Notes: generated by a model from the letters alone, not told the origin. A stretch of 64,000 nt of DNA from Glaciecola sp965660815 (GCA_965660815.1 CBFIBG010000052.1:186001-250000), one strand, 5' to 3'. Counted from the first letter of the stretch, positions 16,901-26,833 are shown. Program-made: numbers and translations.

Positions 16901-19453
16901 TTAATCGTCTTCAAATTCAATTTTTTCAGCAATAAAGATATTCTCATCGTTGATAAACCCTTCAACTTCCACTTCGACATTGGCAGCAATATCATTTACA
17001 GAGCCGTCCTTAAAACTTGTAAATCGATCATGCTGCACCGTAAAGTTACCGAGCGTAAATTGAGTATCGCTTAGCACTTGTCCGATAACGCCATCTAATT
17101 CGTCTCGCTCCACATCGCCAAATTCAAGTTCATCGGCAACAAGGATTTGTTCTTCGTTAAAGCGTCCTTCAACCTCAACGAACATGCCAACTTCAATACG
17201 GTCTATATTGCCATTTTCAAACTCAGTACTTTCGATTAGAACAATATCGATACCCGCTACAACGATTGTTTTATTGTCAAGCACCTCAGTAATAACACCC
17301 TCTACATCGACAGTGTCATCATTTTCACGGTCTTCAATGTCTATCTCATATGCGAATAGTAGTCCGTCTTCATCAAGTATGACCTCTACCTCTACAAAGG
17401 TACCCTGAAGTAGGTCTGCAACACTGCCATCTGAAAAACGAGTTGAGTCATTAAATATGATCTCCTGCTGATTAATTACCAGTATACCGTTTGCGGCATC
17501 AGCGTCTAACAAGCCTTTGACTTCAAAATCATAATCATCTCTATCGTCCATGTCTTCTAGCTCAATTCTCGTTGCTAGAATATCACCGTTATCAGCTTCA
17601 CGACCATACACTTCAATTCGTACACCGTCCGCCAGCAAAGCTAAAGCATTGCCTTTGAAAAAGGTACGGTCATTAGTTGTGACTAGACGACCGTTAACAG
17701 TGAAAGATTCAGCGGATTCAAAGTTAGCAATGACACCTTCAAATTCAACACTGCCCGACAAATCATCGCTATTTTCGCCATCTGCACTACTGGTTTCTAT
17801 TTCAGTAGCAAGAATACTACCATCTACCTGTGTGATTCCTTCAACTTCAACCCAATCACCCACTACTAAGTTAGCAAAGAATACATCTGCGGATACATCA
17901 GCATCACCTAGCTCAAACTCTGTAAATAAACCCGCAGATATAAGCGTGTTCTGTAACTCCAACGTCGTACCATCAATTGAAGTAATTTGTCCTTTGAGTT
18001 TAGCGTCATCATCCTCCTCATTGCCACCGCCAACGACTTGTTCACGCTCTAGGGCCTTCACCACTAATGTTTCGCCGTTCAAAAACGCTTCAATTTCAAC
18101 TAGGTCACCTACATTAAGTTGGTCTAAACTGAAACGTCTTACTTCTAATTCAGAGTCATCTTTTAATAAACTAAATTCATCGACAAAAAATTCAGTATTT
18201 ACAACTGTTACCGTACTGCGGTCTAAATCAACGGCTTGTAATGCGCCTTCAACTTCAAGCTCACTTTGCTTGTCGAAACGAATTCGCTCAGCTACAAGGC
18301 CTGTCTCAGTTTTAAAGCCTTCTAACTTCACTCTTGCACCAATGATTAACTCTTCGCTGGTGCCTGCAATGAAATTAGTGCTTTCGTTCCACACAACTGT
18401 TCTGCCACTAATATCAAACTGATTTTCGCCCAAAGCGCTGATAATTCCATCGATGGATTTGCGATCTAAATCGTTATTATCTTCATCATCTCTGAGCTCA
18501 ACGCTATCCGCATTAATTACACCCTCTATAAGTCCTTGGTTTGATTCTACTTTTACTTTCTGTCCATTAGCCAACTGACCTTCTACATCGGCTTGTGAGT
18601 AATCGATTATTACATTATCTAGATTAAATAATTGGTCTACAGAATTGAGATTTGAAACCTCACCATTTAATTTGAACGAGTCCGCATCATTTTCAAGTTC
18701 GACATAAGTTGCAATCCATTTGCTGTCGGTACTTTTGATAGCGCTGATTTCCACAATATCGCCTACTTGTAGGGTCGTTAAGGTGACATCATCAAAAACG
18801 GTGCGTGAATCGACCTCATACACTTGCCCGAAAACAATTAGCTGACTATCTCCCAGCAAAATTGTATCCAGTGGGCCTTCTACGTGCGCGGAATGAGTTA
18901 CTTTACTAGCACTGTTGATTGAACCATCTGCAGTTTGGCGCCCTGTTAAAGCCACGTTCATACCCACTGAAAGGTCATCTTCACTGGCATTATCATTTTC
19001 GTCAGTCTCAAACGTAGCGTCATCGGTAGAAAACCGCACCCCATTAACAAAAACACTTCCAAAATTACTTATTACACCCTGGGTTTGAATATCGGTCATG
19101 TAAACAAGCTCTTGCGAAACTGCACCATTGGCACTAACAGTTACCGAGAAGCTAGCAGGCAACACGTCAAATTCAATATCACCCGCTGAGACTGGAGAAG
19201 TTGTTATTGTATATGTGCCCGGTGCTAAATTAGACAAGGTTGTACTTTCGATTACCTCGCTTGAAAATCCGCTTGGGCCGCTGACCGAAACGTTTGATTC
19301 GGTGCCCATTGGTAAGCCAACAATCGACACAGAAAGTGAACCAGTCGACATAACAGGCAATGTTTCAGTCCCAGTATCACTTGAGCCACCGCATGCATAA
19401 AGCATGGATGTAGCTAATATTGAACTTAAGATATATCGCTTTTGCATTTTCAT
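16901..19453 (-). CDS. Large lipoprotein of about ten DUF5666-like repeats
   Basis: 850 residues, with a lipoprotein signal peptide ending at Cys21 (SMLYACGGSSD). After an N-terminal domain with an SVSIVGLPMG beta-strand start, the protein is built from about ten units of 65-85 residues. Each contains a G-x-I/V start, an x-I-V-x-G strand, a D-x-T-x-F block, a V-G-x-x-V-E-V-E-G strand and an I-x-A-x-x-I-E-x-E end, the pattern of DUF5666. Very acidic, no cysteine after lipidation. Probably outer-membrane anchored, forming a rod of small beta-domains. Its promoter region carries the same ECF motif as the sigma operon, so it is likely a main target of that sigma factor. Function unknown. Confidence 0.85.
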   Translation of the reverse strand: MKMQKRYILSSILATSMLYACGGSSDTGTETLPVMSTGSLSVSIVGLPMGTESNVSVSGPSGFSSEVIESTTLSNLAPGTYTITTSPVSAGDIEFDVLPASFSVTVSANGAVSQELVYMTDIQTQGVISNFGSVFVNGVRFSTDDATFETDENDNASEDDLSVGMNVALTGRQTADGSINSASKVTHSAHVEGPLDTILLGDSQLIVFGQVYEVDSRTVFDDVTLTTLQVGDIVEISAIKSTDSKWIATYVELENDADSFKLNGEVSNLNSVDQLFNLDNVIIDYSQADVEGQLANGQKVKVESNQGLIEGVINADSVELRDDEDNNDLDRKSIDGIISALGENQFDISGRTVVWNESTNFIAGTSEELIIGARVKLEGFKTETGLVAERIRFDKQSELEVEGALQAVDLDRSTVTVVNTEFFVDEFSLLKDDSELEVRRFSLDQLNVGDLVEIEAFLNGETLVVKALEREQVVGGGNEEDDDAKLKGQITSIDGTTLELQNTLISAGLFTEFELGDADVSADVFFANLVVGDWVEVEGITQVDGSILATEIETSSADGENSDDLSGSVEFEGVIANFESAESFTVNGRLVTTNDRTFFKGNALALLADGVRIEVYGREADNGDILATRIELEDMDDRDDYDFEVKGLLDADAANGILVINQQEIIFNDSTRFSDGSVADLLQGTFVEVEVILDEDGLLFAYEIDIEDRENDDTVDVEGVITEVLDNKTIVVAGIDIVLIESTEFENGNIDRIEVGMFVEVEGRFNEEQILVADELEFGDVERDELDGVIGQVLSDTQFTLGNFTVQHDRFTSFKDGSVNDIAANVEVEVEGFINDENIFIAEKIEFEDD

Positions 19454-19574
19454 TATTAATCCTCACAAGCTACTTAGTTTCCAAAAAGGGATCTTTAATA
19501 AACGAATGTTTCCATTGCAAGACCGCGCGTCAACACTCTCGAATATGAGACATTTAAAGACCGACTGTAGTAGT

Positions 19575-19601
19575 AACGAATGAGTAAAAGGGTTTATTCC
19601 C
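19575..19601 (-). promoter_or_regulatory. Candidate ECF-sigma promoter of the DUF5666 lipoprotein gene
   Basis: On the minus strand: GGGAATAAA (19601-19593), 14 bp, CGTT (19578-19575), the same two blocks as before the sigma gene, spacing differing by one. It leaves a leader of about 115 bases before the ATG at 19453. The 19454-19809 interval holds no other recognisable feature; a 90-codon minus-strand frame there has no support. Confidence 0.65.
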
Positions 19602-19809
19602 AAATATTTTAAAAATAAAAATAAACTGCTACTAGGCACGGCATGAATGGCATTATTGTTTATATAGGTGACGCGGTGATTGATTTCAAATCTTGAGTTC
19701 ACTTGAGCAAAAAAAACAAACAGCATGAATAGCATCTCTAAGGCTTTTTTGTGTGTAAAGTTTTAACTTTCGTGTGTATTTTTAAACGTATTCCTCTTGT
19801 TTTTATCCA

Positions 19810-20508
19810 CTACTTCAAGTGCCTTCCCCCATTAAGATGCAATACTTGGCCTGTGATGTAGCGACTATTCAATAAATATTTTACAGCATTTACAGCTTCC
19901 GATGCCCCCGGAGCAATTCCCATAAGAGATTTCGATAACGCTTTTTCTTTGTATTCGTCACTGTCGTGCTCATTGAACATCAGTAGTGAAGGCGCGATGG
20001 AATTCACTTTCGTTCTCGGCGCAAGCTTGGCAGAAAAGCTCAAAGTCAAATTATGCAGCGCAGCCTTGCTAGCCGAGTATGCTATATGCTTTTTGCTGCC
20101 TTTGTCTTGCACAAAATCCGTCATGTGAATGATATCACTGGGATCTTGAAGCATTTTATGACACTTCATATTGATGATATAAGGCGCGTTTGCGTGAACC
20201 TGCATCATTTTGTTGAACAAAACGTCTAAATTTGAGTCAGATTTTTCGCTAACCCAATCAGAAGCATTATGAATAATGGCTCGCAACAGGTGAGTTTTAC
20301 TGTTTAACTTGCTGATGAATTCTTCAACGCCATTATTTGTAGAGAAGTCAGCATGAATAGCAGTAGCACCGAGACTAATTAAAGCATCGACCGATGGTTT
20401 TTTGGTTCGGTATGTTATAATTATATCGTAATCTTTAGCGAGCAGATCTTCAGCGATAGCCAAACCAAGCCTTTGGGCACCGCCGGTTATTAAAATTGGA
20501 GCTGTCAT
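19810..20508 (-). CDS. folM: Dihydromonapterin reductase (short-chain dehydrogenase)
   Basis: 232 residues, a short-chain dehydrogenase with the nucleotide loop ITGGAQRLGLAIAEDL and the NADP-favouring ITYRTKKPS after strand 2. It has the NASDW block in place of the usual NNAG and the active-site YSASKAALHNL. These deviations match FolM, which reduces dihydromonapterin to tetrahydromonapterin and also has weak dihydrofolate reductase activity. Its neighbour, divergent across 250 bp, is folE, which makes the pterin precursor, strengthening the assignment over a general SDR. Tetrahydromonapterin is the cofactor for phenylalanine hydroxylase in several gammaproteobacteria. Confidence 0.85.
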   Translation of the reverse strand: MTAPILITGGAQRLGLAIAEDLLAKDYDIIITYRTKKPSVDALISLGATAIHADFSTNNGVEEFISKLNSKTHLLRAIIHNASDWVSEKSDSNLDVLFNKMMQVHANAPYIINMKCHKMLQDPSDIIHMTDFVQDKGSKKHIAYSASKAALHNLTLSFSAKLAPRTKVNSIAPSLLMFNEHDSDEYKEKALSKSLMGIAPGASEAVNAVKYLLNSRYITGQVLHLNGGRHLK

Positions 20509-20759
20509 TTTTGAATTATAATTCCTTTATAGAAATAAGAGTTAACATAGATGCTAAGCAAGATAGCATCGTAAAGCGTAAAGTATACGCAGGTTAAAAG
20601 ATATTGGATTTAGCGAGATATAGACTTAAGAGACGTATTTAGGATGATGCATTGGTTCAAAAATTAAAATATTTTAATTTTTCAGTAAATTGCCGTAACA
20701 AGGGTAAACCAGGTACATATTTGTGCGTATAACCTATTAAAAATCAGACTGGATAAAGA

Positions 20760-21446
20760 ATGTTAGCAAACGAAAAAATATTAATACACAGTGCCAAAAG
20801 TAGTAAATTGTCACCTCAGGCTCAAATGGTTCGTGAAGCATTAATTGCCTCGGGTCTCGAGACACCCATGGTTGATAACGGGTTAACTAACGAAGAAAAA
20901 CGAGCAAAGATTAAAAATCACATGAACGAGATTATGCATGTTCTAGGGTTAGACCTTAATGATGACAGTCTCCAAGACACGCCTAATCGAATAGCAAAAA
21001 TGTACGTTAATGAGATTTTTTCTGGATTAGATTATTCTAATTTTCCAAAAATCACTCAAATTGAAAATAAAATGAGTATAGAGCAGCCAGTGCAGGTGAC
21101 CGATATCAGTTTGACCAGCACTTGTGAACACCACTTTGTGACGATTGATGGCACCGCAACAGTGTCGTACATCCCTAATCAAACAGTAATAGGGCTAAGT
21201 AAAATCAACCGTTTGGTGAGCTTCTTTGCACAAAGACCTCAGGTTCAGGAAAGGTTAACACAGCAAGTTATGGTTGCTCTACAAGCTTTAACCGGTACCA
21301 AAGACGTTGCAGTAAGCATAAACGCGGCTCATTATTGTGTTAAGGCTAGAGGCGTTAAAGACACAAATTCGTTTACAAAAACGTCTGCTTTAGGTGGTGC
21401 GTTTAATACGGATAGAGACCTCAGACGAGAATTTTTCCAGTTATAA
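20760..21446 (+). CDS. folE: GTP cyclohydrolase I
   Basis: 228 residues, colinear with E. coli FolE (222 residues). It converts GTP to 7,8-dihydroneopterin triphosphate, the entry to folate and monapterin synthesis. Conserved blocks are TPNRIAKMYVNEIFSGLDY, the zinc-binding LTSTCEHHFVTIDG, VIGLSKINRLVSFFAQRPQV, QERLTQQ and the second zinc Cys in HYCVKARGV. The N-terminal 20 residues are variable and the ribosome-binding site before 20760 is weak; an in-frame ATG at codon 23 is an alternative start. Divergent from folM. Confidence 0.95.
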   Translation: MLANEKILIHSAKSSKLSPQAQMVREALIASGLETPMVDNGLTNEEKRAKIKNHMNEIMHVLGLDLNDDSLQDTPNRIAKMYVNEIFSGLDYSNFPKITQIENKMSIEQPVQVTDISLTSTCEHHFVTIDGTATVSYIPNQTVIGLSKINRLVSFFAQRPQVQERLTQQVMVALQALTGTKDVAVSINAAHYCVKARGVKDTNSFTKTSALGGAFNTDRDLRREFFQL

Positions 21447-21467
21447 TTTACGCCAGATTATAGTAGA

Positions 21468-21491
21468 CCAAGCGTACCTATGTGCGCTTGG
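21468..21491. terminator. Hairpin between folE and the diguanylate cyclase gene
   Basis: CCAAGCGTAC/GTGCGCTTGG pairs over 10 bp (one G-U) around CTAT, 21 bp after folE and in the convergent gap. A T run is lacking, so it is a likely but not classical terminator. Confidence 0.45.
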
Positions 21492-21539
21492 CGAATTTGA
21501 TGTAGTTTTCACATTTGTATCGGTGATACCTTACGTGTT

Positions 21540-24380
21540 TTATACTTGATTATCAAACCACACAAATTTATTCTTACCAGAATTCTTCGCTACATACATG
21601 GCTTGATCCGCTTTGCGTAAAACAATCTCAGAGGGCAACTCTGAGGTCGGTTCGACTATAAGAGCGCCTATACTTACGGTCACTTCTAGCACGGCTTCGT
21701 TAAACATTATAGGACAATCAATAGATTGTATTATTCTATTAATAATGCGCTCGCAATATACCTTATTTTTAACATCGACTAGCATGGCAGTAAATTCATC
21801 GCCACCTATCCTAGCAATATTATCGCTGCCTCTATCTACTCGTATTTCTGCGCTCATTCTGTTTGCGACAATCTGTAGTACTTTATCGCCAGCGTCATGA
21901 CCGTACTTGTCATTGATTTGTTTAAACCCGTCTAAATCCATAAACAAAATGCAAATCTTCTGGTTATTTATCGCCGCTTTGTTGAGTGCAAGGCTTAGAT
22001 TTTTTGTAAAAGACGCCCTGTTAAACAGGCCGGTTAACGTATCGTGATTAGCAACATACTGGATGGTATTTTCTCTTCTTTTTTGCTCTGTTATGTCGAC
22101 AAAGGTAGCCACGGACGAGTACTTGGAACTTGTAATTGAAAACATGATGTCTTTTGAGCTACCATCTCTACATACTAGATTTAATTCAAAAGCATGTTCT
22201 ATCAACCCTTGTTTCATTAGGTTTGATAATATTGCTTGATCTTTGTCATTTTGTGTCACTTGAGTTATCCAGTCATCCAAGTTGGATAATTCGTCGATAT
22301 CAAATCCTAAAATGTGGATAAATTGGTCGTTGATATAAGTCACTTTACCATCTTTGTCTAATGACAAAACGCCAGCCATAGTTGAATTCGCAATAGCTTC
22401 GAATTTTTCGACCGAATGAAGTGCCTGTTGCTCTTTATCTTTCAACTCGGTTACATCCACAGAAGCACAGTACAATACTTTTTTTGAATTTTTGGAAGCG
22501 TCCATAAGTCTTCCATTGTGTCTGATCCACAACGTCTTACCAGAAACGCTTTTATGTCGTAAAGTGATGCTAAATTTATCAGTTTCGCCATTTAAGTGTT
22601 TGCCAAACTCCTTTTCGAAAAGAGGCAGGTCGTTTTTGTGTATTCTAGAACGCCACGCATTTGCAGTGATTTCTTGGGAAGGGAGCTTTTCATAGCCTAA
22701 TAGTGTTAACCACTTGTCATTCAGCCTTACGGTTTGACTGATATCATTCCATTCCCAAATGGCTGCATCTGTGCCCTCAATTATTGATCGTAGCCTAAAC
22801 CGTTCGTCTTCTAATTCTCTGGCTTGAGATCTTTGCTCAGTGACATCGTGAATGATTGAAAATAATAACGTTTTTCCGTTTACCTCGACTGGACCAGAGT
22901 AAACATCTACTTCTCTAATTTCCCCAGACGCCAATTTATGTTTAAATTCAAAATATAAGCGTTGTTCTGAGAGGGCAGCGTTTCGCTCATTAATAATTTC
23001 TTGTTCAGTTAAACAGTTTATATCAGCAATATTCATAGACGTTATTGTGTTATGTGAATATCCGTAAAACTCCACTGCCGCCGAATTTGCCTCTAATATG
23101 GCCCCAGTGTTTGGTTCAATAACAAGCTTTACTGAAGTATTAACTTCGAAAAACTGCCTATATCTCTCTTTTAGTTCAATAATTTGCGATTGATTTATAT
23201 TAAGGTCGTGAATGGCATCATAAAGTGCATTGGCAATAATGTGAAACTCATCATGTTCAAATTTCTTGTTTGCAAGCTTGGTAGATAAAGTCAGCGCCTG
23301 CGCTAGGTTATTATCTTTGATAGGTTGAGCAAGAGCACTTAAGCGTCGTGCTTTTATCGAGATCCTTTTACCGACTTGGTGTGTGAATATAGCAATTAAA
23401 ATGGTTAAAAATATGACCGTAATAATCAGACTATCACGTGTTTGATTCAGTGGCTCCATGAATTCATCTGGATAGACATAGGCAATTAACGTCCAGTTGA
23501 GAGTTGGCACTTTTAAATACCACTGGGTTAATAATATGCCATTTTCAAAAGACTCATATACAGATGGAGAAAGGTAATTTGGGTTTGTACGAAAAAACCA
23601 CTCGTCTAATACTTCTCTTTCACTTGTGAATTGTTTGAGTTTAGATAAGTCAGGTTTAACAATCCATTGACTTTTTTCATCAACGATAAATACTTGGCCA
23701 GACTGGCCAAGTGTCAAATTGTTTAACTTTGTTATGATTTGCTCGAACAACTCTACTTCTTTAATTCCAACAAATACGATGCCGATAACGTTACCTGCTT
23801 GATTATATAATGGCGAATATACGGTTAGGTATGGAGTACCAATTACATCGGCAAATCCGACATATTTCTGTTGATTGTTTACCACAGTATCAAATACTTC
23901 TCTGGACACAGTCGTTCCCACAGCAGACTCTCCGTTTTCCAAGCTAATATTAGTGGAAACTCTTACTGCCTCGTTACCGATTACTTGGAAAATGGTAGCG
24001 CGGTCACTAAACATATTTGAAAACTCGGTGATGACAGCGTTACTTTGGTTGACAACAGTTGTGTTGTCTTCGGATACCAACGAGAGTTTATTATCAATAA
24101 TTTGTGGCTTGCCTTTTTGGGCCATTAGGTATTCGAGTGTATTCAACTCTCCCAAAAGGGATGTAATGGATAAATCGTAAGTAGATTGTATTTGATAGCT
24201 GACGTCTAATAATTTTGCCCTAGTATTTTCGTCTACCTGGTTTATGAGGGCCTGTTCTGATACTGATAAAACAATATAGCTAAGTGCAATTAAAGGCAAA
24301 ATTGCAAGTGGAAAGATAAGCAATTTGATTTTAGTACCAATAGAGCTGTCGCTCAAATAGTTTAAGACTTTTGAATACAT
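21540..24380 (-). CDS. Membrane diguanylate cyclase with Cache, PAS and GGDEF domains
   Basis: 946 residues. A membrane helix at about 17-39, a periplasmic double-Cache sensor (about 45-310; FVGIKEVELFEQII and GQVFIVDEKSQWIV are typical), a second helix near 315-335 and a short linker. Three PAS domains follow (about 400-515, 525-645, 655-770; for example RQFFEVNTSVKLVIEP, ADINCL and AIANSTMAGVLSLDKDGKV). The C-terminal GGDEF domain has an intact RIGGDEFTAML active site and FMDLDGFKQINDKYGHDAGD, so it should make cyclic di-GMP. No EAL domain. The ligand is unknown. It is a single gene, converging with folE. Confidence 0.92.
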   Translation of the reverse strand: MYSKVLNYLSDSSIGTKIKLLIFPLAILPLIALSYIVLSVSEQALINQVDENTRAKLLDVSYQIQSTYDLSITSLLGELNTLEYLMAQKGKPQIIDNKLSLVSEDNTTVVNQSNAVITEFSNMFSDRATIFQVIGNEAVRVSTNISLENGESAVGTTVSREVFDTVVNNQQKYVGFADVIGTPYLTVYSPLYNQAGNVIGIVFVGIKEVELFEQIITKLNNLTLGQSGQVFIVDEKSQWIVKPDLSKLKQFTSEREVLDEWFFRTNPNYLSPSVYESFENGILLTQWYLKVPTLNWTLIAYVYPDEFMEPLNQTRDSLIITVIFLTILIAIFTHQVGKRISIKARRLSALAQPIKDNNLAQALTLSTKLANKKFEHDEFHIIANALYDAIHDLNINQSQIIELKERYRQFFEVNTSVKLVIEPNTGAILEANSAAVEFYGYSHNTITSMNIADINCLTEQEIINERNAALSEQRLYFEFKHKLASGEIREVDVYSGPVEVNGKTLLFSIIHDVTEQRSQARELEDERFRLRSIIEGTDAAIWEWNDISQTVRLNDKWLTLLGYEKLPSQEITANAWRSRIHKNDLPLFEKEFGKHLNGETDKFSITLRHKSVSGKTLWIRHNGRLMDASKNSKKVLYCASVDVTELKDKEQQALHSVEKFEAIANSTMAGVLSLDKDGKVTYINDQFIHILGFDIDELSNLDDWITQVTQNDKDQAILSNLMKQGLIEHAFELNLVCRDGSSKDIMFSITSSKYSSVATFVDITEQKRRENTIQYVANHDTLTGLFNRASFTKNLSLALNKAAINNQKICILFMDLDGFKQINDKYGHDAGDKVLQIVANRMSAEIRVDRGSDNIARIGGDEFTAMLVDVKNKVYCERIINRIIQSIDCPIMFNEAVLEVTVSIGALIVEPTSELPSEIVLRKADQAMYVAKNSGKNKFVWFDNQV

Positions 24381-24562
24381 TGGCAGGAAAATCTTACTTT
24401 GATACTAAAAATAAATAGGTAACGTCAATGTTAACAACAAGAGAGAGTCGGTGTTTTGACTTAGATCTAATATATGAATAGAAAGAATAACCACTTCGTT
24501 AAATGAGATGTAAAGACCCTGCATCTAAATGCAGAATCCGTTATTTTTCGATGGTTCTATTA

Positions 24563-24588
24563 AAGCTTCCCGTTTGCAAGGGAAGCTT
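24563..24588 (-). terminator. Hairpin downstream of the alpha-amylase gene
   Basis: AAGCTTCCC/GGGAAGCTT, a perfect 9-bp stem with an 8-base loop, 14 bp beyond the amylase stop codon on the minus strand. The following T run is short. Confidence 0.55.
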
Positions 24589-24601
24589 CCAATATCAATA
24601 A

Positions 24602-26710
24602 CTAGTTGCTAGACATTAATTCGAAGCTTTTAGACAAAGTCTGGCCAGAAAAATTGTCGGCTTGTATTTCTATTTTTGTGATTTCTTTTGCTATTTCTGG
24701 TGTTAGAACAGCTCTGTAAGGCGCAGTGGTGTCAAATGCGATTAGCTCTCTCTTATTTGGTTCAGATACATCGTAAAACTCCACTCGAGCCAAATTAAAT
24801 TGTTCAGGATTAGAAAAGCCTAGATTTACTGGTAAAAATACGCGCCCATCATTCCGATAGCTGTCTCGTAACATAATGTCGCGAATACGTGATTGAGCGA
24901 TAGGTTGAGTTGATTGAAGTAGTACATAACTTAAAGGTGCGAGCTCGAGTTGCAATTGATCACCACTTTGAGAAAGAGAACTATCGTCACTGCCTGCAAT
25001 TTTCTTATATGTAAGGTTTCCTACACTGGTGCTTAATTGTTGGCGCTTTGTTGAAAAGTTGAAGATGGCCATGTGATCTACTTGGTTTTCTGCGCTAACT
25101 CGACTAAATGCGTAAATTTGTTTTGAGTCGTCGGCCAGCCGATTAATGTGTTCACCATGTTTTAAACTGGGGTATGTTTGCCTGATCAAAGCCAATTCTT
25201 GTAACTTGACATAAAGAGGATGAGAGCGATCAAAATTGCTATCGGCGGTCGTTTTTTCAGTGCCTATCAGATCATTATCGTTATAGCTATCAACCAGAGA
25301 TGGGTCCATATTTTCGCGAGAGTCTACGTCGCCACCATCACCTGTGAAACCTTGTTCATCACCATAGTACACCACTGGAACACCGCGAGAAAAAAACATT
25401 AAGGCGTGACTCAATTTGCTTCTTGCCAGCTTCTCTTCATCGCTAATATTCGGTAATCCATTGTTAATTGCATTGCCCACTCGGCCCATGTCGTGATTGC
25501 CAATAAAGTTCAAAAGGTCATTAGGATCCGAGTCGCCATCTCTATAATAGTCGTCGTTGTCAAAAAGCGTGCTCAGTTTGGATACGTTTTTATTAGACAG
25601 TACAACGTCTCTTACATTGAATGCAAAGCCAAAATCCAATACAGATGGAAGTTTGCCTGTGGTTGTAAATTTACTCAAACCTGCTGGGCTGCCATCGTAT
25701 ACTTCACCAAATATGAAGAACTCTGGTAGTCCAATTGATATAGCGTGTTCAACAATCGCTGGACCAAACGATTGCCAAAACTCGATATCAACATGTTTTA
25801 CTGTATCTATTCTAAAACCGTCAGGACGAAACTCTGAAATTAGGTCTTTAAATACTTCTGTTAAACCATTTATGACTTCTGGCTGACTGGTGTCTAAATC
25901 GTCTAAGCCTACAAAGTCTCCTTTAACCGCACTTTCGCCTTCCCAAAACGAGTCACCCTGATTATTGTAATATTTAGGGTCGTTCAACCAAGACGGTACT
26001 TTTACATTTTTCTCGGTTTCAAGAACAAAGGGAGTATAACCTTTACCTCCTTTCATCTCTTCAGTACTGATAAATGGACAACCTTTCTGATCTGGATTCA
26101 AAAAGTTTCCTTCTTGGTCGTGGCATTCTTTATACTTAATGACATCCGCAGTGTGGTTGGTGATAATGTCAAAGAATATTTTAATGTGACGTTCGTGAGC
26201 GGCCGCTATTAAGCTCTTTAAATCGTCATTACTGCCAAAATGAGGGTCAATTTCCGTAAAATCGACCACCCAGTAACCGTGATGCCCAAAACCATCAGGT
26301 TGTACCGCTTTGTTTCTTAAGATGGGTGTCATCCAAATAGAAGTGACACCCATTTCTTCCAAGTAATCAAGTTTGGCTTCCAAGCCTGCGATATCACCGC
26401 CATGAAAGGCCCATTTAGAAGTCGGGTCAAGACCGCCGTAGGAAATTGGCTTGTTTGGATCGCCGTTGTCATTTTCAGTATTTGCGTTATGAAAACGATC
26501 GGGCATAACGAAATAAAAAACTTCCTCTTTGATATCACGAGTAAGGTAATCTTTTTTCGGTATTATAGCTTGAGGTTCGTCAATTACTTCGTTCGCGTTG
26601 CGTTCTTCGGTCGATTGAGTATTGTCAGGAGCGGGTTTGGAACAAGCTGTGAGTAACAGCGCGCTCGATAACAGCGCAGATACTAAAGAACTTTTTAATT
26701 TCATATTCAT
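24602..26710 (-). CDS. Lipoprotein alpha-amylase, GH13 family
   Basis: The frame opens at 26722, but the ATG at 26710 has GGAA correctly spaced and starts the lipoprotein signal (ALLLTACSKP, lipidated Cys23), giving 702 residues. The four GH13 regions are present: DIITNHTAD (I), GFRIDTVKH with the nucleophile Asp (II), FIFGEVYDG with the acid/base Glu (III) and FIGNHDMGR (IV). A C-terminal beta-domain and about 90 further residues, possibly a carbohydrate-contacting module, follow. It should cleave alpha-1,4-glucans at the outer membrane or in the periplasm. No maltodextrin transport gene stands beside it, so it is probably an isolated gene or belongs to a regulon elsewhere. Confidence 0.92.
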   Translation of the reverse strand: MNMKLKSSLVSALLSSALLLTACSKPAPDNTQSTEERNANEVIDEPQAIIPKKDYLTRDIKEEVFYFVMPDRFHNANTENDNGDPNKPISYGGLDPTSKWAFHGGDIAGLEAKLDYLEEMGVTSIWMTPILRNKAVQPDGFGHHGYWVVDFTEIDPHFGSNDDLKSLIAAAHERHIKIFFDIITNHTADVIKYKECHDQEGNFLNPDQKGCPFISTEEMKGGKGYTPFVLETEKNVKVPSWLNDPKYYNNQGDSFWEGESAVKGDFVGLDDLDTSQPEVINGLTEVFKDLISEFRPDGFRIDTVKHVDIEFWQSFGPAIVEHAISIGLPEFFIFGEVYDGSPAGLSKFTTTGKLPSVLDFGFAFNVRDVVLSNKNVSKLSTLFDNDDYYRDGDSDPNDLLNFIGNHDMGRVGNAINNGLPNISDEEKLARSKLSHALMFFSRGVPVVYYGDEQGFTGDGGDVDSRENMDPSLVDSYNDNDLIGTEKTTADSNFDRSHPLYVKLQELALIRQTYPSLKHGEHINRLADDSKQIYAFSRVSAENQVDHMAIFNFSTKRQQLSTSVGNLTYKKIAGSDDSSLSQSGDQLQLELAPLSYVLLQSTQPIAQSRIRDIMLRDSYRNDGRVFLPVNLGFSNPEQFNLARVEFYDVSEPNKRELIAFDTTAPYRAVLTPEIAKEITKIEIQADNFSGQTLSKSFELMSSN

Positions 26711-26833
26711 ATGTATTTCCATACGATAGTTAAACTAGGTTTTACGCCACGAGCATTTTATCTTGCGGCCTAAGCGACATACTTAGCACAACATGTTCAT
26801 GACCTATACTTACTTCTAGAGGCTTAATCTGGC

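Noticed and set aside
17550..18422. 290-codon plus-strand frame opposite the DUF5666 gene
   Set aside because: Ser/Pro/Thr-rich low-complexity translation, produced by the acidic repeats on the other strand; no domain or ribosome-binding site.
19463..19735. 90-codon minus-strand frame upstream of the DUF5666 gene
   Set aside because: It contains the candidate ECF promoter of that gene, has no family resemblance and no ribosome-binding site of note.
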